From NCBI GenBank assembly GCA_001584585.1, contig LSYV01000147.1, positions 5,030 through 18,889 on the forward strand: a DNA stretch of 13,860 nt. Reading direction: 5' to 3'. A model generated the notes under the pieces. The model did not search any database. It was given only the letters and a program-made list of their open reading frames with translations, and had not been told where the DNA came from. Numbering within the stretch: position 1 is the first letter of the stretch; each line of letters opens with the position of its first letter. The position numbers and the translations under genes were made by a program. Shown here one piece after another: positions 12,401 through 13,860 of this stretch. Source of the stretch: Gonium pectorale. Its lineage: Eukaryota > Chlorophyta > Chlorophyceae > Chlamydomonadales > Volvocaceae.

Positions 12401-12696
12401 CCCGGGGCCTTAGCGTGGAAGGCTGGCGGTTGGAAACAAGGGAAGCAGGATGGCGGTGGCATTGGACGGGGATCAAATGGTAGGCAGCCGGGGCCAACAT
12501 AGCATGTATGGGTCATTGCCAGGGGGCCGGGTGCAGAGGGGGGTGGCGGCAGTCCCTTCGGTGGTAGACTGCCTGCCCTTATTAAACAAGGACGCACCTT
12601 GTCAGCTGCATTGACATCAGCCCCCTCCGCCAGCAGCCTTTTCACCTCCTCCAGGTTTCTGTTCGAGGCGGCTTCATGGAGTGAAGCCCATCCGAC
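2335..12696 (-). CDS. Ankyrin-repeat protein, multi-exon gene (9 full repeats, partial tenth, unknown C-terminal domain)
   Basis: The gene is read right to left. Exons are 12696-12598, 12370-12263, 11996-11895, 11123-11025, 10221-10123, 9952-9851, 9064-8966, 8404-8306, 4164-4066 and 3453-2335 (TGA at 2337-2335). The first nine total 906 nt (302 codons) and each encodes one ankyrin repeat with the family signature: G-x-TPLH, AA, GHLEVVK, LL, GADVNA. All junctions are phase 0; acceptors read (C)CCACAG and donors GTGCG or GTACG. The last exon adds 372 residues. Ankyrin repeats bind protein partners, but nothing here shows the partner. The 5' end is not defined: an exon at 13200-13472 could join in phase 0, so the start codon may lie outside the window. 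One intron carries nested retroelements. Splicing is inferred from sequence only. Confidence 0.88.
3454..4065 (-). other. Intron, class A
   Basis: Intron between ankyrin exons, from donor GTGCGTC (4065) to acceptor CCCACAG (3454). The part near 3700-4040 is homologous to 10690-11010 in another intron: both have G-rich (GGGGGAG)-type runs, CAATT-GG motifs, GGGGCA, a CAGCATGGATG block and GTTGATAGAGGCC close to the donor. This shows that exon and flanking intron duplicated together. Confidence 0.75.
4066..4164 (-). CDS. Ankyrin exon (33 codons), ninth in the series
   Basis: Ninety-nine nucleotides between acceptor GCTCCCACAG and donor GTGCGTC, phase 0 at both ends. It begins [10 protein letters not shown] and ends [13 protein letters not shown] is changed to TPAY, a mild departure at the first helix cap. 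It lies immediately downstream of the 4.1-kb intron that holds the mobile elements. Its flanking intron resembles that of the exon at 11025-11123. Confidence 0.93.
4644..4657. repeat. (AT)7 microsatellite
   Basis: Fourteen alternating A/T bases inside the retroelement frame, where they are read as Ile-Tyr repeats. The region is otherwise GC-rich. Confidence 0.9.
4907..4911. repeat. Target-site duplication GTACA, left copy
   Basis: GTACA directly precedes the 5' LTR start TGTACC and is repeated at 7740-7744 directly after the 3' LTR end TTACA. In both copies the bases read GTA CA. in the same nuclease frame, so excising one copy plus the element restores the reading (T-V-H then I-V-E). Confidence 0.85.
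4912..5300 (+). repeat. 5' LTR (full length, 389 bp)
   Basis: It begins TGTACCGGGG and ends GCTGTTACA, so it has TG...CA termini with short inverted TGT/ACA ends. The left edge is set by the GTACA duplication and by the interrupted nuclease frame. The last 125 bp (5176-5300) match the right copy with two substitutions and one single-base indel. Internal hairpins: GGCTAGT...ACTAGCC near 5010, CCTGGGCT...AGCCCAGG near 5080, and a T-arm-like stem at 5143-5164. No TATA box was confirmed. Confidence 0.75.
5140..5175 (+). other. tRNA-3'-half-like sequence within the LTR
   Basis: CCGGG-TTCGACA-CCCGG forms a five-pair stem with a seven-base loop, like a tRNA T arm. It contains GGTTCGACACC, which fits the polymerase III B-box consensus GGTTCGANNCC, and is followed by CTACACCCA. 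A possible acceptor partner GGGGTAG lies near 5116, but the distance is too short for a complete tRNA, so this is at best a degenerate tRNA-like element. It ends exactly where the truncated right LTR begins. Confidence 0.4.
5302..5313 (+). other. Candidate primer-binding site
   Basis: One base after the LTR end the sequence reads TGGTATTGAGCA. The TGGTAT start is complementary to the ...ATACCA 3' end typical of initiator tRNA-Met, the commonest primer of plant-type LTR elements (TGGTATCAGAGC). Agreement weakens after six bases. Position relative to the LTR is the stronger evidence. Confidence 0.55.
5310..6418 (+). repeat. Left arm of long inverted repeat
   Basis: From AGCATCAGGCTC at 5310 to AGCACATC at 6418, this arm is the reverse complement of 6500-7617. 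The arms are collinear along their whole length and differ by scattered substitutions and a few in-frame indels (an extra Ser codon on the right, AERDEA versus AERAQRDEA, and four versus three Gln). Confidence 0.92.
5339..6418 (+). pseudogene. gag-like gene, left copy, with in-frame TAG and truncated 3' end
   Basis: From ATG at 5339 ([11 protein letters not shown]) the frame runs 44 codons to TAG at 5471-5473, then stays open in the same frame through ATG at 5534 ([11 protein letters not shown]). Numbered from that second Met, it has a basic N-terminus, a heptad-rich coiled coil at about 85-120 ([20 protein letters not shown]), a Ser-rich linker, a basic helical stretch at about 150-205, a Gln-rich linker and a helix at about 258-295 ([16 protein letters not shown]). 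No zinc knuckle is seen. I call it gag-like from its position after the primer site and its coiled-coil character; no family is recognised. At 6418 the sense sequence stops. The frame continues to 7003 only because it reads the spacer and the antisense of the other arm. Confidence 0.65.
6419..6499. other. Palindrome spacer (81 bp)
   Basis: This is the only part of the element interior present once. On the minus strand it continues the right-arm gag frame smoothly ([18 protein letters not shown], an amphipathic helix). On the plus strand it continues the left frame into less protein-like sequence. The spacer therefore belongs to the gene copy on the right arm, and the fold-back junction lies at 6418/6419. 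Confidence 0.7.
6419..7588 (-). pseudogene. gag-like gene, right (inverted) copy, with in-frame TAG
   Basis: The mirror copy starts at ATG 7588-7586 and meets the same in-frame TAG (7453-7451, codon 46, one codon later because of an extra Ser). It reopens with ATG at 7390 ([11 protein letters not shown]) and continues about 27 codons further than the left copy, through the spacer. Relative to the left copy it has Leu for Cys in the LFxRLASKR segment, Arg for Trp in KRWRxAAS, Arg for Cys in ADQxEN, and longer AERAQRDEA. Domain order is the same: basic N-terminus, coiled coil, Ser-rich linker, basic helix, Gln-rich linker, helix. Beyond 6419 the frame reads antisense of the left arm and is not meaningful. 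Confidence 0.65.
6500..7617 (-). repeat. Right arm of long inverted repeat
   Basis: Reverse complement of 5310-6418, slightly longer (1118 versus 1109 bp) because of the in-frame indels. Its outer end ATGCT (7613-7617) is also the first five bases of the right LTR remnant, which is the microhomology at the junction. Confidence 0.92.
7614..7739 (+). repeat. 3' LTR remnant (last 126 bp of the LTR)
   Basis: It matches 5176-5300 in direct orientation with two substitutions and one extra T, and ends TTACA followed by the GTACA target duplication. The first 264 bp of the LTR are missing, and the sequence just upstream is the inverted gag arm, not a polypurine tract. The retained part is the piece that would correspond to R-U5 if transcription starts near 5175; that equivalence is inference. 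Confidence 0.85.
7740..7744. repeat. Target-site duplication GTACA, right copy
   Basis: Right copy of the 5-bp duplication paired with 4907-4911. It begins the second half of the interrupted nuclease frame (GTA CAC ATC GTT GAA). Confidence 0.85.
8030..8095. other. Palindrome and hairpin in the retroelement 3' region
   Basis: CCCACCTAGGTGGG at 8030-8043 is a perfect 14-bp palindrome. AGGACTC (8074-8080) pairs perfectly with GAGTCCT (8089-8095) across an eight-base loop. Both lie close to the 3' end of the nuclease-encoding element and could be structured 3' UTR; no function is shown. Confidence 0.55.
8306..8404 (-). CDS. Ankyrin exon (33 codons), eighth in the series
   Basis: Phase 0 at both ends; acceptor GCTCCCACAG, donor GTACGTCC (A instead of the usual G at the third position). 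It begins [14 protein letters not shown] and ends GADVNAAAK. Trp in the second helix (KELWMAG for KELLAAG) is a distinctive substitution. It is the last exon before the transposon-bearing intron. Confidence 0.93.
8405..8965 (-). other. Intron, class B
   Basis: Homologous with the introns at 9065-9850 and 11124-11894. All three share the block CGCACAAAATAACCCC, TAGAGGGAGCCGCTGT, a GTCATCAG motif and CCGCGA close to the donor. This copy lacks the (A/T)-rich TTTTAAAAAATAAGCAG segment of the other two. No coding sequence is seen. Confidence 0.75.
8966..9064 (-). CDS. Ankyrin exon (33 codons), seventh in the series
   Basis: Phase 0 at both ends; acceptor CCTCCCACAG, donor GTGCGTCC. It begins [14 protein letters not shown] and ends [11 protein letters not shown]. 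The AKGANVNAA variant is shared only with the exon at 11895-11996, and both are preceded by class B intron sequence on their donor side. The two are probably direct duplicates. Confidence 0.94.
9065..9850 (-). other. Intron, class B (duplicated with 11124-11894)
   Basis: The segment from about 9225 to 9510 is nearly collinear with about 11280 to 11602. Shared features include ACTGATAGGGGGTGTTAAGG, GATTGCAATTTTAAAAAATA and a GGCAACGAACCGGG end. The remaining part, about 9670-9850, matches 11742-11894 and 8808-8965. No gene is seen. Confidence 0.8.
9851..9952 (-). CDS. Ankyrin exon (34 codons), sixth in the series
   Basis: Phase 0; acceptor CCTCCCACAG, donor GTGCGTCC. It begins [14 protein letters not shown] and ends [14 protein letters not shown]. 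The extra codon gives LLAAKGAD in place of LLAAGAD, one residue more in the turn after helix 2. The final Trp replaces the usual Lys before the donor. Confidence 0.9.
10123..10221 (-). CDS. Ankyrin exon (33 codons), fifth in the series
   Basis: Phase 0; acceptor CCTCCCACAG, donor GTGCGGC. It begins [14 protein letters not shown] and ends [13 protein letters not shown]. The highly conserved Thr of TPLH is Ala here, which normally weakens the repeat's helix-capping hydrogen bond. It is separated from the next exon by only a 170-bp intron (9953-10122). Confidence 0.92.
10222..11024 (-). other. Intron, class A
   Basis: Homologous in its upstream part to the intron at 3454-4065 (see that entry), so the exon units ending at 11025 and 4066 are related. 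The remainder has G/A-rich tracts on the plus strand and no recognisable gene; a long minus-strand open frame through 10422-11022 is Pro/Ser-rich intron read-through. Confidence 0.75.
11025..11123 (-). CDS. Ankyrin exon (33 codons), fourth in the series
   Basis: Phase 0; acceptor CCTCCCACAG, donor GTGCGTCC. It begins [14 protein letters not shown] and ends [13 protein letters not shown]. The His of TPLH is Arg, and GHLEVVK is GHLKLVK. It shares its downstream intron type with the exon at 4066-4164. Confidence 0.93.
11124..11894 (-). other. Intron, class B
   Basis: Duplicated with 9065-9850 (collinear blocks about 11280-11602 and 11742-11894). A stretch at about 11605-11740 is not shared with that copy. 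No gene is seen. Confidence 0.8.
11895..11996 (-). CDS. Ankyrin exon (34 codons), third in the series
   Basis: Phase 0; acceptor CCTCCAACAG (one base off the usual CCCACAG), donor GTGCGTCC. It begins [15 protein letters not shown] and ends [11 protein letters not shown]. The extra residue sits before TPLH, in the loop between repeats. Its closest relative by sequence is the exon at 8966-9064. Confidence 0.91.
12115..12156. repeat. Perfect 18-bp hairpin in an intron
   Basis: TGTGGGATCTCCGCCGCC (12115-12132) is the exact reverse complement of 12139-12156, across a six-base loop, GTACCA. Other introns carry the half-motif GGGATCTCCGCCGTA only once, so an inverted duplication happened in this intron (11997-12262). 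The stem is GC-rich and would be very stable in RNA. Confidence 0.9.
12263..12370 (-). CDS. Ankyrin exon (36 codons), second in the series
   Basis: Phase 0; acceptor CCCCCACACACAG, donor GTGCGTC. It begins [14 protein letters not shown] and ends [12 protein letters not shown]. Three extra codons form a near-duplication of NAA (VNAANAVD), so the inter-repeat loop is longer. The ends otherwise match the array consensus. Confidence 0.91.
12598..12696 (-). CDS. Ankyrin exon (33 codons), first clearly recognisable repeat
   Basis: Phase 0; acceptor CCATCCCACAG, donor GTGCGTCC. It begins [14 protein letters not shown] and ends GADVNAADK. It is the most diverged repeat in the first half: TPLH is ASLH and GHLEVV is RNLEEV. 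That fits an N-terminal capping repeat under different constraint. Confidence 0.9.
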
Positions 12697-13199
12697 CTGT
12701 GGGATGGTCCATCGAGCATTCCGGGCCTTACCGTATGTTTTGCAGCACGAAGGATTGACCAATTTGCAGCAGGGTCCTGCCCGTTGCTGGGGCCTACGGC
12801 TTCACTGAAGCAAGGGCATGTAGCCACATTCGATTCCATGCTACCTGGAAACCGCCGTGTACATCCTACCACATTGAACTAACATTTAGTAAATATGCTG
12901 TACGTTTTGCAGCAGGCCTTCGCGGGCGGAATTCTTCCCCCCATTTGACCACCCCCAAAAAACCTTGTTGACAATTTACTTTCAATTTGAATTTTGTCAA
13001 TCATATTCTGGTCGCTAAGGTATGTGCACCGAGTGCTTTGCAGCAGCAAGCACCCACAGCTAGCCCCACAGAACGCGCAACAAAACATTAAGGCTGAGTG
13101 AACCAATGAACGGCACAAGTGTGAGCCCTCAGGTCATTAAACCGTTGGCGTAGGCCCGGTCTGCGCTAGAGAGGACAATGGTATCAAATATGGCCTTAC
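12697..13199 (-). other. Probable intron or intergenic gap with AT-rich island
   Basis: No coding sequence is seen. About 12880-13010 is markedly AT-richer than its surroundings and holds the inverted pair TTGACAA (12968-12974) and TTGTCAA (12994-13000). The motif GTA(T/C)GTTTTGCAGCA occurs near 12733 and 12900. No TGTAA polyadenylation signal is found on the minus strand here, which favours an intron over a gene end at 13137. Confidence 0.4.
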
Positions 13200-13472
13200 A
13201 TCCTGTGATGGCGGCGGCTGTGGAGCGGCTGCTGCCGACCCAGAGGCCAGGGCGGCGGGATCGATCTCGAGCACTACCGGTGTGGCAGCAACTGGTGGTG
13301 CGCCGGTTCCTGACGTCGTCGTCCTTGTCTGGCGGCGGCCCGCTGCGGGGCCCATGTGCGCCTCAAGGGCAGCCACCACAGCGCGGTCCAGCTTCTCGGC
13401 CAGGGACCAATAAATGAACTTCAGCAGTGCCCGCTTGGTGTCGTCGCTGTTGTCCCGCACGAAAGTGAGCAT
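13200..13472 (-). CDS. Exon of unknown family, possibly upstream exon of the ankyrin gene
   Basis: The frame is closed upstream by TAA at 13568-13566. A good acceptor (CTGCTGCCGCAG, preceded by a pyrimidine-rich stretch) ends at 13473, and an ATG follows at once (MLTFVRDNSDDTKRALLKF). Residues 1-45 form amphipathic helices (LLKFIYWSLAEKLDRAVVAAL); the rest is Ala/Pro/Thr-rich. At 13199 a GTAAGG donor follows codon GAT in phase 0, matching the phase of every ankyrin exon, so splicing to 12696 is possible. Alternatively the frame runs on to TAA at 13139-13137 as a separate gene's last exon. No family is recognised. Whether translation starts at the ATG or comes through the acceptor is undecided. 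Confidence 0.45.
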
Positions 13473-13860
13473 CTGCGGCAGCAGGCGAGCGACCAGGGTG
13501 GGGAGGAGCAGCACGGGCAAAAGCAGGTCAGCCCACAAGCAAGTTGTGTCGCAACTGGGCAACAATTATCCCTGGGCGATACCTCCTCTACCGCCATGGG
13601 CAATACCACAGCTGCTGCATCATGATCGCATTGGGGAACACAATGTGGCGTTCCAATGTCCCTGCTGACACCCAGGAACCTGGGAACCCGGTCTAGCCTG
13701 GTAGTAGCATGGTGTCTCCTCATGACACCAGTCACCAACTACCAAATAAACACTACTTTTCGTTTTGGGCGGGGGTGTGTGAAGGGAAAGGAGAATGAAC
13801 AACGACGAGCTGGGCGCCAGCAGCGTGAGTCCAGTGTGTGTGTGGGGGGGGGGGGGGGGG
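13473..13860. other. Unassigned end of the window
   Basis: No convincing gene. GGTGTC (13711-13716) pairs with GACACC (13724-13729) in a small hairpin. The window ends in a short GT repeat and a run of 17 G (13844-13860), which may mark a low-quality sequence edge or a real homopolymer. Confidence 0.4.

Noticed and set aside
8966..12700. Recurring plus-strand frames with [26 protein letters not shown] sequence
   Set aside because: They are the exact antisense of the ankyrin exons and repeat only because the exons do.
13137..13565. A complete 142-residue protein starting at 13565
   Set aside because: The first codon there is TTG, preceded by an in-frame TAA. A real start or splice acceptor is more likely near 13472.

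Overview
The window looks like nuclear DNA from a volvocine or chlamydomonad-type green alga. This is inferred from high GC, short exons separated by G/C-rich introns, GTGCG-type splice donors, simple GC-rich repeats and retroelement content. No rRNA, complete tRNA or CRISPR array was found.

Layout. (1) 1-2334: no convincing gene; degenerate dispersed repeats, probably including the 3' UTR of the next gene. (2) 2335-12696, minus strand (possibly from 13472): one split gene for an ankyrin-repeat protein. Nine cassette exons each encode one complete ankyrin repeat of 33 codons (three have 34, 34 and 36). All are phase 0, with near-identical splice sites (CCCACAG acceptor, GTGCG donor). A long last exon (2335-3453) supplies a partial tenth repeat, an unrecognised helical C-terminal domain and a Pro/Ala tail. 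Introns also share sequence, so the array grew by duplicating exon+intron units. (3) About 4345-8250, inside the 4.1-kb intron between two ankyrin exons: nested mobile elements. The outer one is a plus-strand retroelement fragment encoding a domain I read as a restriction-like endonuclease of a non-LTR element. It is interrupted in frame by an LTR retrotransposon (4912-7739) with a 5-bp target duplication, GTACA. (4) 13137/13200-13472, minus: an exon of unknown family that may be the upstream exon of the ankyrin gene. (5) 13473-13860: nothing firm; ends in a G run.

The most unusual object is the LTR retrotransposon. Its interior is a palindrome of two diverged copies of a gag-like gene, head to head (arms of about 1.11 kb, 81-bp spacer). 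Its left LTR is complete (389 bp), but its right LTR holds only the last 126 bp and joins the inverted gag arm through a 5-bp microhomology. Both outer ends are normal and the target duplication is perfect, so an aberrant cDNA seems to have been integrated normally. Any transcript crossing this intron could fold into a hairpin over 1 kb long, which makes the locus a candidate small-RNA source against this retroelement family.
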